Assembly: GCF_019679435.2 (NCBI RefSeq)
Contig: NZ_CP139781.1
Span: 4,373,753 to 4,437,752, forward strand
Length of the DNA: 64,000 nucleotides
Direction: 5' to 3'
Source of the DNA: Actomonas aquatica
GTDB taxonomy: Bacteria; Verrucomicrobiota; Verrucomicrobiia; Opitutales; Opitutaceae
How positions within the stretch are numbered: the stretch's first letter is position 1; every line of letters begins with the position of its first letter. A program made the position numbers and the translations under genes. Below, in pieces: positions 1-9,061 of the stretch. Below the pieces are notes generated by a model that saw only the letters and a list, made by a program, of their open reading frames with translations, was not told the DNA's origin and made no database searches.

Positions 1-1
1 G

Positions 2-352
2 GGCTACTACGAGGAGCTGGCGGGGCTGATGATTGAGAACCGGGTGAGTTCGACGGATTTTAAGTTGGCCGATCTCCGGACCGAGCTGGAGCAGGAGCGG
101 TATTATCTGGTCATCGCGGCTTATGATTATCCGACGATGCAGCGCTCGGGGCGGCGGGTATTGTTGTGGGAGACGCGGTTGAGTTTTGCGGCTGAGAACA
201 AATCCTTCGCGGATCGGTTTGCGGCGATGCTGCAGGCGAGCGCGTCCTACTTCGGGCGCAACACGCCTTACGGTCTCCAGCGGGAGTTCGTGCGGCTCGA
301 TGCCGCGGGTGAGGGGCCGGACGCTCGGCGGCTGGCGCTGGGGCAGTATTGA
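2..352 (+). CDS. Hypothetical protein, C-terminal part only
   Basis: The reading frame is open from the first bases of the window, so the true start lies upstream. The visible 116 residues are charged and rich in Glu, Arg and Tyr. They show no membrane segment and no motif I recognise. The stop lies 9 bases before the convergent end of the solute-binding protein gene. No function can be offered; the family might be identified from the missing N-terminal part. Confidence 0.6.
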   Translation, partial: GYYEELAGLMIENRVSSTDFKLADLRTELEQERYYLVIAAYDYPTMQRSGRRVLLWETRLSFAAENKSFADRFAAMLQASASYFGRNTPYGLQREFVRLDAAGEGPDARRLALGQY

Positions 353-361
353 CGCCAGTGC

Positions 362-1990
362 TCAGTCGGTGGTCTTGAAGCCGACGAGGCGCCAGGGCGT
401 GAGTTCGAGGATGTTCTGGCGCCAGTTGTCGATGCGCGGATCCACCAGGCGCGTGACGGCGTAGTAGGCGTAGGGGATGACCGGCATCTCTTCGGCGAGG
501 ATGGCGTCCATCTGGTGGTAGAGCGCTTCGCGGGCGGCGGGGTCGACGGTGCGGCGGGCCTCTTCGTAGAGGGCGTCGTAGTCGGCGTGGACCCAGCCGG
601 AATTGTTGGTGCCGCTGTCGCCCTTCATGAGTTCGTAGAGCTCGATGGGTTCGGGGGTCCACGGCAGCCAGGAACCGCGGGCGAGGTCGAAGGCCTGTTG
701 CTGGCGGGAGTCGAGGAAGACCTTCCACTCCTGGTTGTGCAGGGTGACGTCGACGCCGAGGTTTACCTTCCACATTTGCTGAATGGCTTCGCCGATCTGT
801 CGGTTGCGCTCGTTGGTGTTGTAGAGGTATTCGACGGAGGGAAAACCGGCCCCGTCGGGGTAGCCAGCCTCGGCGAGAAGACGGCGGGCCTCGGTCACGG
901 ATTCGGTGAGCACGGTGCCCGGGGTGTGACCGGGGACGGGACCGACGAAAGCGTAGGACGGCGGGGCGCCGGTGCGGATGACGGCGTCGGCGAGTTGGCG
1001 GCGATCGAGGGCGAGGGAAAAGGCCTGACGCACGCGCACATCGTCGAAGGGTGGGCGGGTGGTGTTGAAGGAAATGTAACTGGTGGCGACACGCGGCGTG
1101 ATGCGCAGGGCGGGATCGTTGGCCTCGCGATAGATGGCGATCTTGTGGCTGGGCACGCCGTTGGTGAGGTGGAGTTGGCCGGTGCGGAAGGCGCGCTCCT
1201 CGGCGTCGAGGCTGTCGATGGCGAAGAAGCGAATCGAGTCGGCTTCCACCTCGCGCGGGTAGTGCGGGTTGCGCGTGACTTCGACGTATTGGTTGGGCCG
1301 CCAATCGGTGAGTTTGTAGGGGCCGTTGGTGACGAGTTCGCCGGGGCGGGTGAAGTTGGTGCTCAGGCTGTAGGGATCGCCGGCGGCGCGCACGCTGGGA
1401 AAGTGCACGGGCAACCACGGGTAGGCGGTGAGCATGCCGAGGAATCCGGCGGTGGGTTCGCGCAGGGTGAGCACGAGCGTGTGGTCGTCGGGCGCGTGGA
1501 TGCCGAGGGTGGAAGGGTCGGTGGTGCGACCGTTGAAATAGTCCTCCACGCCGACGATGGGGTAAGCTTTGACGGCGAGTTCGGCGGCGAGGGATGGGGT
1601 GACAAAACGGATGAGCGACTCGACCCACTGTTGGGCGGTGACGGGATCGCCGTTGGACCAGCGGTTGCGCGGGTCGAGGTGGAAGGTGTAGGTGCGGCCG
1701 TCGGGCGAGATCTCCCAACTCTGGGCGGCGGCGGGCTCGACGGCGGAGATGTCGGCGTTCCAATCGACGAGCGGATCCCAAAGCGCGCTGATGATGGAGG
1801 ATTCGGACGAGCCGGTGTTGCGATGCGGATCGAGCGAGGATGGTTCGAGGCCAACGCTGATGAGAATTTGATTTTCGGCGCGGGCGGTGTCGGCGGGCGC
1901 GGTGCGGGAACAAGCGGTGAGGGCGCAGGCCACTGCGAGCAGGCCGAGTCCGGTGAGAAGCCCGCGAGTGGGCAGCGACGGCGAAGGCAT
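362..1990 (-). CDS. ABC transporter peptide-type solute-binding lipoprotein
   Basis: A 542-residue protein with a lipoprotein signal: a hydrophobic stretch followed by the lipobox LTAC, lipidated Cys about residue 27. The rest resembles the extracellular solute-binding family 5 (OppA/DppA type), with LEPSSLDPHR near the N-terminus, WSNGDPVTAQQWVESL and VRQAFSLALDR. Family members capture oligopeptides or similar ligands outside the cytoplasmic membrane and pass them to an ABC permease. No permease or ATPase gene lies beside it. It follows the hybrid kinase gene on the same strand after about 39 bases, so they may be cotranscribed. The family is clear, the ligand is unknown. Confidence 0.9.
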   Translation of the reverse strand: MPSPSLPTRGLLTGLGLLAVACALTACSRTAPADTARAENQILISVGLEPSSLDPHRNTGSSESSIISALWDPLVDWNADISAVEPAAAQSWEISPDGRTYTFHLDPRNRWSNGDPVTAQQWVESLIRFVTPSLAAELAVKAYPIVGVEDYFNGRTTDPSTLGIHAPDDHTLVLTLREPTAGFLGMLTAYPWLPVHFPSVRAAGDPYSLSTNFTRPGELVTNGPYKLTDWRPNQYVEVTRNPHYPREVEADSIRFFAIDSLDAEERAFRTGQLHLTNGVPSHKIAIYREANDPALRITPRVATSYISFNTTRPPFDDVRVRQAFSLALDRRQLADAVIRTGAPPSYAFVGPVPGHTPGTVLTESVTEARRLLAEAGYPDGAGFPSVEYLYNTNERNRQIGEAIQQMWKVNLGVDVTLHNQEWKVFLDSRQQQAFDLARGSWLPWTPEPIELYELMKGDSGTNNSGWVHADYDALYEEARRTVDPAAREALYHQMDAILAEEMPVIPYAYYAVTRLVDPRIDNWRQNILELTPWRLVGFKTTD

Positions 1991-2029
1991 GCGGGGGACG
2001 CTGCAGAGTCGTCCCGCGCTGGCAAGAAA

Positions 2030-4318
2030 TCAGCCGTGGATGCGGCTGGCCTGGCGCGCGGTGTCGAGGGCCTTGCGCAGCTCGGCGACTTTGACGGGTT
2101 TGGCCACGTAGTCATTCATGCCGGCGGCGAGGCAACGCTCGCGGTCGCCGTGGAGGGCGTGCGCGGTCATGGCGATGATGTGCAACGGGGTGGGCCAGGT
2201 GGCGCTGCCGTCGGCTTCGCGGCGGCGGATTTCGCGGGCGGCTTCGTAGCCGTCCATTTCGGGCATCTGGCAATCGAGAAACACGATCTCGTGGCGGCTG
2301 CCGGCGAGCAGACGGAGCAGCTCCCGGCCGTCTTCGGCGACGGACACGCGGTGACCGAGGCGGCGTAGTTGTGCGACCGCTACACGGCGGTTGACGGGGT
2401 TGTCTTCGGCGAGGGCGAGGTGGAGGCTGCCGGTGGGGCCGGTGGGGTCGGTGTCGAGCGAGGAGGGGCGGCGCGCGTCGGCGCTGGCGGAGTCGTCGTC
2501 GGGCGCATCGGCGGCGGGTTGCGAGAGGTCGCCGAGCACGGACACGAGGGTGTCGAGCAGTTGCGCCTGTTTGACGGGTTTAACGAGGTGGGCGCTGATC
2601 TGGGCCTCGGCCTCGGCGTCGGGATCGTAGTCGTGGTTGAGCGACGAAAGGATGATGAGGCGCAGGTCGGCGAGGGCGGGGTCGCGGCGGATGTGATGGG
2701 CGAGCTCGAGTCCGTCCATATTGGGCATCTGCATGTCGAGCAGCGCGAGATGGTAGGGACGGTTTTGGGCGGCGGCCTGGCGCAGTTGGTAGAGGGCCTC
2801 CTCGCCGTTCTCGGCGCAGTCGCGGTGGATCTTCCAGGCGTGCAGTTGATGGCGGAGGATCTGGCGGTTGGTGGCGTTGTCGTCGACGATGAGGACGCGC
2901 AGATCGAAGAGGTGGCGGTGATAGAGCGCGGGGGGCGTTTTGGCGGGGCCCTGCTGTTTCTCGAAGCGGGCGGTGAAGCCAAAGGTGGAGCCTTCGCCGA
3001 CGCGGCTGCGGAGGGAAACGGCGCCGCCCATCATTTCGACCAATTGGCGCACGATGGCGAGGCCGAGGCCGGTGCCGCCGAAGCGGCGGGTGGTGGAACT
3101 GTCGGCCTGCACGAAGGGTTGGAACAACACGGCCTGTTGTTCGGGGCTGATGCCCAGGCCGGTGTCGCTCACCATGCAGCCGAGAGTGACGTGGGTGTCG
3201 TCTGCGGACTCGGCGGTGAAGCGCACGACGACCTCGCCCTGGGCGGTGAACTTGATGGCGTTGTTGATGAGGTTGGAGAGGATCTGGCGCAGGCGCACGG
3301 GGTCGCCGCGGAGGGCGCGCGGAACGTCGGCCGGGACCTCGCAGGCGAGTTCGATGCCCTTGCGGGAGGCGGCCTCGATAAACATGTCGATGGTGGACTC
3401 GGCGGTCTCCACGAGGTCGAAGTCGATGGTCTCGAAACGAAGTTTGCCGGACTCGATTTTGGAGAAATCGAGGATCTCGTTGATGACGTGCAGCAGGGCG
3501 TCGGCGGAGGATTGGATGGTCTCGGCGAACTCGCGTTGGCGGGGTTGCAGGTCGGTATCGAGGAGGAGCTCGCTCATGCCGATGACGCCGTTCATGGGCG
3601 TGCGTAGCTCGTGGCTCATGTTGGCGAGGAATTCGCTCTTGGCCTTGCTGGCTTTGAGGGCTTCGTCGCGGGCCTGGCCGAGTTGTTCCTCGGTTTTCTT
3701 GAGTTGGGTGACGTCCTTGGTGATGCCGCAGGTGCCGATGACGTTGCCCACGTCGTCGTAGAGGGGGATCTTGGTGGTGAGGCCCCAGGTGGGTTCGCCG
3801 CCGGTCCAGGTTTCTTTCTCGATCTGCCCGCGCACGGCTTCGCCGGTTTCCATGATGCGGCGTTCGTCGTCGAAGGCGCGTTGGGCGTGATCGGTGTCGA
3901 AGAAATCGAAGTCGGTTTTGCCGATGGCGGCGAAGGACGATTTGAGGCCGAAGGCGCGGGCGAGGGAGCGGCTGACGAGGACGAAGCGCGAGTCGCGGTC
4001 TTTGAAGTAGATGCGATCGTCGACGTGTTGGAGCAGGCCGAGGAGCATGTCGCGCTCGCGGGTGGTGAGCGTGGTGGGTTGCTCGGAAACGTTGTCGGTG
4101 GTGGCGGTGGTTGTATGGCGATCACGCCGCACGGCCCAGACCACGGCGGCGGCGGTGACGGCGGCGCTGCCGAGCGCGGTGAGCACGATGCCGACGGCGG
4201 ACGTCTGGTTTAGGCCACTGAGGACTGCACCCACGGCACCGCCAACGCCGGCCGCGATGAGGGCAGACGCGAGGAGTGAGGACCGCGCACGGTCGGCGGC
4301 AGGAGGGGTTGCAGACAT
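2030..4318 (-). CDS. Hybrid sensor histidine kinase with PAS and two receiver domains
   Basis: 762 residues. Two hydrophobic helices (about 16-37 and 43-64) anchor the N-terminus and leave little periplasmic sequence. A PAS-like domain spans about 90-205. The HisKA domain has its phospho-acceptor in [11 protein letters not shown] (His about 236). The ATPase domain shows [16 protein letters not shown] and GGTGLGLAI. Two receiver domains follow, with [11 protein letters not shown] and [11 protein letters not shown]. The order matches BarA-like hybrid kinases but no terminal Hpt domain is visible, so the phosphorelay partner must be elsewhere. The signal is probably sensed by the cytoplasmic PAS domain. 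The solute-binding lipoprotein gene follows on the same strand. Confidence 0.93.
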   Translation of the reverse strand: MSATPPAADRARSSLLASALIAAGVGGAVGAVLSGLNQTSAVGIVLTALGSAAVTAAAVVWAVRRDRHTTTATTDNVSEQPTTLTTRERDMLLGLLQHVDDRIYFKDRDSRFVLVSRSLARAFGLKSSFAAIGKTDFDFFDTDHAQRAFDDERRIMETGEAVRGQIEKETWTGGEPTWGLTTKIPLYDDVGNVIGTCGITKDVTQLKKTEEQLGQARDEALKASKAKSEFLANMSHELRTPMNGVIGMSELLLDTDLQPRQREFAETIQSSADALLHVINEILDFSKIESGKLRFETIDFDLVETAESTIDMFIEAASRKGIELACEVPADVPRALRGDPVRLRQILSNLINNAIKFTAQGEVVVRFTAESADDTHVTLGCMVSDTGLGISPEQQAVLFQPFVQADSSTTRRFGGTGLGLAIVRQLVEMMGGAVSLRSRVGEGSTFGFTARFEKQQGPAKTPPALYHRHLFDLRVLIVDDNATNRQILRHQLHAWKIHRDCAENGEEALYQLRQAAAQNRPYHLALLDMQMPNMDGLELAHHIRRDPALADLRLIILSSLNHDYDPDAEAEAQISAHLVKPVKQAQLLDTLVSVLGDLSQPAADAPDDDSASADARRPSSLDTDPTGPTGSLHLALAEDNPVNRRVAVAQLRRLGHRVSVAEDGRELLRLLAGSRHEIVFLDCQMPEMDGYEAAREIRRREADGSATWPTPLHIIAMTAHALHGDRERCLAAGMNDYVAKPVKVAELRKALDTARQASRIHG

Positions 4319-4408
4319 GTCGTTCGGGGTAAGGGTGCTACAGCGATAGTGCTATCGGCACCGGATGCAAAAACGTAAATCGGAACGGTGCGGCTGCGCT
4401 GGCCGAAA

Positions 4409-6871
4409 TCAATCGGTGGGCAGGGCGGCTCGGACGCGGAAAAAGAGCTGCGTCTCGACGTTCATCGCGTAGGCGCGCGTGGTGGTGTAGTCTTGGGCGA
4501 TGAAGGTGCCGAGGGACTGCCACTCGCCGGTGAGGTCGGTGGTGAACTGTGTTTCGTAAGTGTGGGCCGGAATGGTGGGCACGGTGAAACGCGCGATGCC
4601 GTCGATGTAGGTGAAGTCTTGGATTTCGAACTCCTCCGGCAGATCCGGCCAAGGCGGAGTGGCATCGGTGATGGTGAACTCGCGGGAGGAGACCGTGCCG
4701 TGCTCGGTGGTGATCTCGAAGCGGTAGGTGCCGCCGATGTAGGGCTGCGCAGAGTCCACCGAAAGCCCATACGCACCGCGGATTTTTTGACCGTTGTAAT
4801 ACCACGCGTAGGCGATCGCGCCGGTGCCGACCCCGGGATCGAAGGGGACTTGAATCACGAACTGCGAGCCAGCCAGGCGGATTTGGTCGGCCGGTTCGGC
4901 GAGCAGTCGCGGTGGGGATGACGGAGCGTCGAGCCAACTGAGGGTCGCGGTGTCGCTGGTGGCCTCTCCGAATGTATTGGTCGCGACGACGGAGTAGTTG
5001 CCGAGGTCGGCGGCGGTGATGTTCGTGATCGGCAGAGCGTTCGCGGTGGGAGAGTCGATGGGCTGTCCGTCTTTGAACCATTGCCAGGTGAGGCCGCCGC
5101 CGGAGGCAAAGGCGGACAGCACGATGGATTTACCGGGTTCGACCCATTGGCTGACCGGTGAATGGGTCATGAGGGGTGTGGCGCTTGCGGGGACAGGACG
5201 GATGATCCCGATGAGGTATTCGGGTCGTTCGAAGGACGGCTGTTGCAGTAGGAGCGCGACTTCGCCGTCCTGGGCATCGGCGTCGGTCGCGATCACTTCG
5301 CCGGTCGCGCCTAAGTAAGAGCCACCGCGGGACACCACCGGAACGGAGGCCGAGCCCGCGTGAAGCTCGATGTTGCGGGAGCCGATGCGCAGGTAGCGGC
5401 CGGGCGAGAGGATGGCGAGCCGTTGGGTGTCGTTGTAGAGTGGCCCATCGGTTACACCGAGGAGTTCGCCGGCGGCGTTAAAGCGAAAGTCCGGGCGGCC
5501 ATTCCACCACGTGCTGGCGATCACTTCATCGCCTTCGACGTCCGTCATGCTGAGCACGCTGCCGTAGTCGGTTGAGGTGAAGTCGAGAAAGGTCTGAATC
5601 TGGCCGAACGAGCTGAGGGCGAATAGACCGCCGTTGCCGGCCGCGTCCTGCATCCACGCGACAAAGTGTTCGCCGTCGAAGCTCGGCGGGTAATCCCAAA
5701 GAATCGTGGCGAAAGGGCCGGTCGGGCCCGGCAGCTCGGTGCCGGCGGCGAGCAGCGTATGGACGGGGCCGCCGTTGATCTGCCGGAATACATGGGTGGA
5801 GTTACCGTTCGGACCGGAGGTCTCACCGACAAACAGAAGGGTGCCATCGCGGGCGGCCACGTGGCTGAAGGAAGCGTAGGTCTCACCGTTGGGCGCGAGG
5901 TCGCCGGTGCGAGCAATCGTGTCGACCGCGCCGGCCCGCCAGCGATGGACCGCCATGACGGACGCGCTCGGGTTGGCGATGAAATAGACGTCGCCGTTGT
6001 CTGGTTCCGACCAAGCGTGCAGGTCTTCCACGGCGAGGCCGGCAGGGTCAGCGTCGTAGCGGGTGGCGAGGACGGAGAGCTGATCGTTCGACCACATCAT
6101 CAAGCTCGGACCGGCTTGGAAAACGAGCGACCTATCGCGCAAGCGGAGCGGGCCATTCAGGTCGCCGATCGACTGCTCCGGATAGATTGGGTGGGGCATC
6201 TCGCTGTGCACCACCAAGGTGGCGGGGTGCCCCAGCACGTTGAGTGGAATGGCTGGAACGACGGTGATGTTGCAGAGGTTTAGGAGGGCGCTGCCGTGGG
6301 CGTTGGTGGCGCGAACCTGATAGAGTCCCTGATCGGAGCGCGTCACGCTGCTTTTGCTGTAACTGGAACTGGTGGCGCCGGGGATCTCTGTCCCGTTTTT
6401 CAACCACTGGTAGGTGAAGGGCGGTTCACCGCGGGCGCCGCCGACGAGGGAGAGTCGGCCACCTTCGCGAAGTTCGATCGAGTAGGAGGGGGAGATGGTG
6501 TAGGGCAGGACTCCCGTCAGCACATCGACGTGGGCGGCGGGGTGATGGAGTTCCTCGCCGTCACTCGTGGTGACCACACAATCGTAGCTGCCGGCATCGG
6601 TCGGCTGGATCGCGGAGACGGTGAGGCTGGAGCGGGTCGCGCCTTCGATCGCGATGCCGTCTTTGCGCCATTGGTAGCCACTGGCGTAGACAAAGGGCGG
6701 CAGCGATACGGACAGACGGAGGCTGGTGCCGGCGATGACCGATTGGTTGGCCGGGTAGGCGACGATCCGAGGGACGATGGGGTCCTCCTGGGCGATGGCG
6801 ACTTGGGGCGCAGCCAAGCCGATGCACAGGAGCAGCAGGGGGAGCAGGCCGGAGGCCTTGGTGGGGAACAT
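4409..6871 (-). CDS. Exported multi-Ig-domain protein
   Basis: The start at MFPTKASG was chosen over an ATG 39 bases upstream because it puts a signal peptide (LLPLLLLCIGLAAPQVAIAQ) at the N-terminus. About 820 residues. Two Ig-like modules lie at the N-terminus and two more in the C-terminal third, each with the YQW(R/L)KDG-type tryptophan strand and the DxGxYxxxxTN ending of bacterial Ig repeats. The middle section (roughly residues 220-560) has repeated FxANP, DGTLLFVGET and GEHFVAWMQ phrases that suggest a beta-propeller. No catalytic motif or sorting tag is visible. Probably a surface or secreted binding protein; the ligand is unknown. Confidence 0.75.
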   Translation of the reverse strand: MFPTKASGLLPLLLLCIGLAAPQVAIAQEDPIVPRIVAYPANQSVIAGTSLRLSVSLPPFVYASGYQWRKDGIAIEGATRSSLTVSAIQPTDAGSYDCVVTTSDGEELHHPAAHVDVLTGVLPYTISPSYSIELREGGRLSLVGGARGEPPFTYQWLKNGTEIPGATSSSYSKSSVTRSDQGLYQVRATNAHGSALLNLCNITVVPAIPLNVLGHPATLVVHSEMPHPIYPEQSIGDLNGPLRLRDRSLVFQAGPSLMMWSNDQLSVLATRYDADPAGLAVEDLHAWSEPDNGDVYFIANPSASVMAVHRWRAGAVDTIARTGDLAPNGETYASFSHVAARDGTLLFVGETSGPNGNSTHVFRQINGGPVHTLLAAGTELPGPTGPFATILWDYPPSFDGEHFVAWMQDAAGNGGLFALSSFGQIQTFLDFTSTDYGSVLSMTDVEGDEVIASTWWNGRPDFRFNAAGELLGVTDGPLYNDTQRLAILSPGRYLRIGSRNIELHAGSASVPVVSRGGSYLGATGEVIATDADAQDGEVALLLQQPSFERPEYLIGIIRPVPASATPLMTHSPVSQWVEPGKSIVLSAFASGGGLTWQWFKDGQPIDSPTANALPITNITAADLGNYSVVATNTFGEATSDTATLSWLDAPSSPPRLLAEPADQIRLAGSQFVIQVPFDPGVGTGAIAYAWYYNGQKIRGAYGLSVDSAQPYIGGTYRFEITTEHGTVSSREFTITDATPPWPDLPEEFEIQDFTYIDGIARFTVPTIPAHTYETQFTTDLTGEWQSLGTFIAQDYTTTRAYAMNVETQLFFRVRAALPTD

Positions 6872-6920
6872 GGGTGCACGCGAGCATGCCTTTGCGGATC
6901 GACCGTCCAATCCAAAACAA

Positions 6921-6945
6921 AGGCCACCCTGCGGAAGGGTGGCCT
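6921..6945 (-). terminator. Rho-independent terminator
   Basis: A perfect 10-bp stem, AGGCCACCCT with AGGGTGGCCT, encloses a 5-base loop. On the minus strand it is followed by TTTGTTTTGG. It lies 43 bases past the stop of the FG-GAP gene and before the Ig-domain gene, so it should end the FG-GAP transcript and separate the two genes. Confidence 0.8.
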
Positions 6946-6987
6946 CTTGGTGGTTTGACCGTGGGAAACGGGGGCGGTTGAGCGCGA

Positions 6988-8880
6988 TCAGTTCCCGTGG
7001 TTCTGGCGTCGACCGGTCTCGCGGTCGCGGGGCTTGGCTTTGCGATAGCCGAGGTCCCTGAGCAGTGCTTTGCGTTGGCCGCGGTTGAGGTCGGCGAGGG
7101 CTTCGGCGAGGACCGCGAGTTTCTCATCGGCGGTGTCGCCGGGGATGACGAAGTCGGCGGCGATGCGATATGACAGCGCCTCCTCGATCGAGGTGACGGC
7201 GGCGGCCACGGCGGCGGCGTCGTCCTCCATGTCGCTGATGCGGGTCTGGGCGGTGGCGAGGGCGGATTGGAGGTCGGCGATTTCCGCGAGGGCAGTGTTG
7301 TGAGTGGCGACGAGCGCGGCGTGCGTGTCGTTGAGCGACTGCAACCGTTGGTCGAGCTGCGTGAGATTGGTATTGGCGGAGGCGAGCTCGGCGAGGGTGT
7401 CGGTATGGTTGGCCTGCAATGCGGTGTGGTCGGCGTTAAGAGCGTCGAGTTCGGCGGTGACTTGGGCGAGGGTGCTCTGGGCGGCGGCGAGTTGGGCGGT
7501 GAGGTCCGTGTTGTCGGCATCCGCCGCGGCGAGCTGCTGGTTGAGCGCGGCGATTTGATCGGTGGCGAGGGTGAGCATCGCGTCGAGATCGGTGAGCTCG
7601 GCCATGAGTTCTTCGACGAGGTCTTCGCAGCGCACCGGCGGCTCGACCAGGTTGTCGCCGAAGAAAATCGCGGTGTAGCTGCCGTAGCCGAAGTAGTCGA
7701 GTTGGCCGTCGTCATCGAGGTCGACGAGGTATTGCGAACGCATGACCGGCACGAGGCTCACGCCGTCGATCGGAGCGGTCGATTCCCACACTTTGGTGAA
7801 GTTGCCCTGGCCGTCGTTGACGAAGGCGTCGGAGGGGGTGTTGTCGCCGCTGGCGACGAAGTCGATGTCGCCGTCGCCGTCGAGGTCGCCCGCGGCGACA
7901 TACCAGTAGGGGCGGGTTTCGCCGGGAATGAAACCTTCGCGAGCCCGGCCGGTGGTGGCCAGGTGGCGGGTGAAGGTGTTGAGGTCCCCGGTGTTTTCAT
8001 ACCACGCAATGCCCACCGGTTGGAGCGGGTCGTTGGCGTAGTTGTCTTCGGCGACGATCAAGTCCAACCGGCCGTCGCCATTGAGGTCGGCGATGTCGAG
8101 CGACCCTTGGGTGATTCCCGGGAACCACGTGGTAGTGGTGCCGTTGATGGCGTAGCCGGGGTCGAAGGTGCCGTCGCCGTTGTTGATCCAGACGTTGGCG
8201 TAACGGTTGCCGCCGACGGCGACGAAGTCGGGGTCGCCGTCGTTGTCGAGGTCGGCAAACTTCACGGCATTGGCCTGCTCACCCGGAATGAAGTAGGACT
8301 GCCAACCGACGGTGAAGTTGCCGGTGCCGTCGTTGAGGAGCAGGTGGTATCGCTGATTGTAGCGATAGCTGGTGATCATCAGGTCGAGATCACCGTCGCC
8401 ATCGACGTCGGCCGCGGCGCCGCGTTGGGAACGAATCTCCGGGGTGAACGCGGTGTTGGGCAGCGTCTGGGTTTTGGTGAAGGTGCCGTTGCCGTTGTTG
8501 GCATGCACCTCCACGCCGGTGGTGCGGCCAATGGCAATCACATCAGGTGAGCCGTCGCCGGTGACATCGGCGAGGAGACCGAGGCGGTCGAAGCCGAAGC
8601 TTTGCGCGCTCCACTTCTCGGGGCTGGTCTGGCGGTTGAGGCGGAGTTCATTGCCAGCGATGATGGTGCCGAGGGTATCGAAGTCGCCGTCGCCATCGAC
8701 GTCGGCCACGGTGGTGTCGTAGCCGGCCCACGGAATGGACGCGGGCGTAGCAAACTCCACCGGGGAGCTACTCTGGGCGAGGAGGGGGCGGGCGAGGATT
8801 ACGAGCAAGGCGGCGGCGCCGAGGCGGACCGCAAGCGGGGTGGCGCGTCGCTGGGGCGCCGAGGTGACGAGGGAGGGCAT
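6988..8880 (-). CDS. Exported FG-GAP repeat protein with C-terminal coiled coil
   Basis: The start at MPSLVTSA was preferred to an ATG 63 bases upstream because it gives a standard signal peptide ending at LARPLLAQ. About 630 residues. At least seven calcium-loop motifs of the FG-GAP/VCBS type (DVDGDGDFDT, DVTGDGSPDV, DLDNDGDPDF, DLNGDGRLDL, DLDGDGDIDF, DLDDDGQLDY) predict a beta-propeller over residues 40-420. A long Ala/Leu/Asp/Gln heptad region (about 430-570, with LAAADADNTDLTAQL) predicts a coiled coil. The C-terminus is basic. Likely a cell-surface adhesion or structural protein; no enzymatic motif is visible. Confidence 0.75.
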   Translation of the reverse strand: MPSLVTSAPQRRATPLAVRLGAAALLVILARPLLAQSSSPVEFATPASIPWAGYDTTVADVDGDGDFDTLGTIIAGNELRLNRQTSPEKWSAQSFGFDRLGLLADVTGDGSPDVIAIGRTTGVEVHANNGNGTFTKTQTLPNTAFTPEIRSQRGAAADVDGDGDLDLMITSYRYNQRYHLLLNDGTGNFTVGWQSYFIPGEQANAVKFADLDNDGDPDFVAVGGNRYANVWINNGDGTFDPGYAINGTTTTWFPGITQGSLDIADLNGDGRLDLIVAEDNYANDPLQPVGIAWYENTGDLNTFTRHLATTGRAREGFIPGETRPYWYVAAGDLDGDGDIDFVASGDNTPSDAFVNDGQGNFTKVWESTAPIDGVSLVPVMRSQYLVDLDDDGQLDYFGYGSYTAIFFGDNLVEPPVRCEDLVEELMAELTDLDAMLTLATDQIAALNQQLAAADADNTDLTAQLAAAQSTLAQVTAELDALNADHTALQANHTDTLAELASANTNLTQLDQRLQSLNDTHAALVATHNTALAEIADLQSALATAQTRISDMEDDAAAVAAAVTSIEEALSYRIAADFVIPGDTADEKLAVLAEALADLNRGQRKALLRDLGYRKAKPRDRETGRRQNHGN

Positions 8881-9015
8881 GGGATCAGGGGCATTAAGGT
8901 TGCGAGCGCGCGACCGCAGCAGGCGGGGGCGTTCGGCCTCCAATGCGAAACCGACGTTTCGCAGGTGCCATGCAGTTACAGAAAAACCTATCCGCCCTCG
9001 CGGAGGCTACGGTGG

Positions 9016-9040
9016 GCCGGGGTCGGCGACCCCGACTACA
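9016..9040 (-). repeat. REP-like palindrome, family B, copy 1
   Basis: CGGGGTCG and CGACCCCG form an 8-bp hairpin with a one-base centre. On the minus strand the hairpin is preceded by GTAG, the head tetranucleotide typical of REP elements. A second copy lies at 55066-55091. It sits in the spacer between the TonB-dependent receptor and the FG-GAP gene. Confidence 0.65.
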
Positions 9041-9061
9041 GTGGGGGAGGAACGCGCTGGC

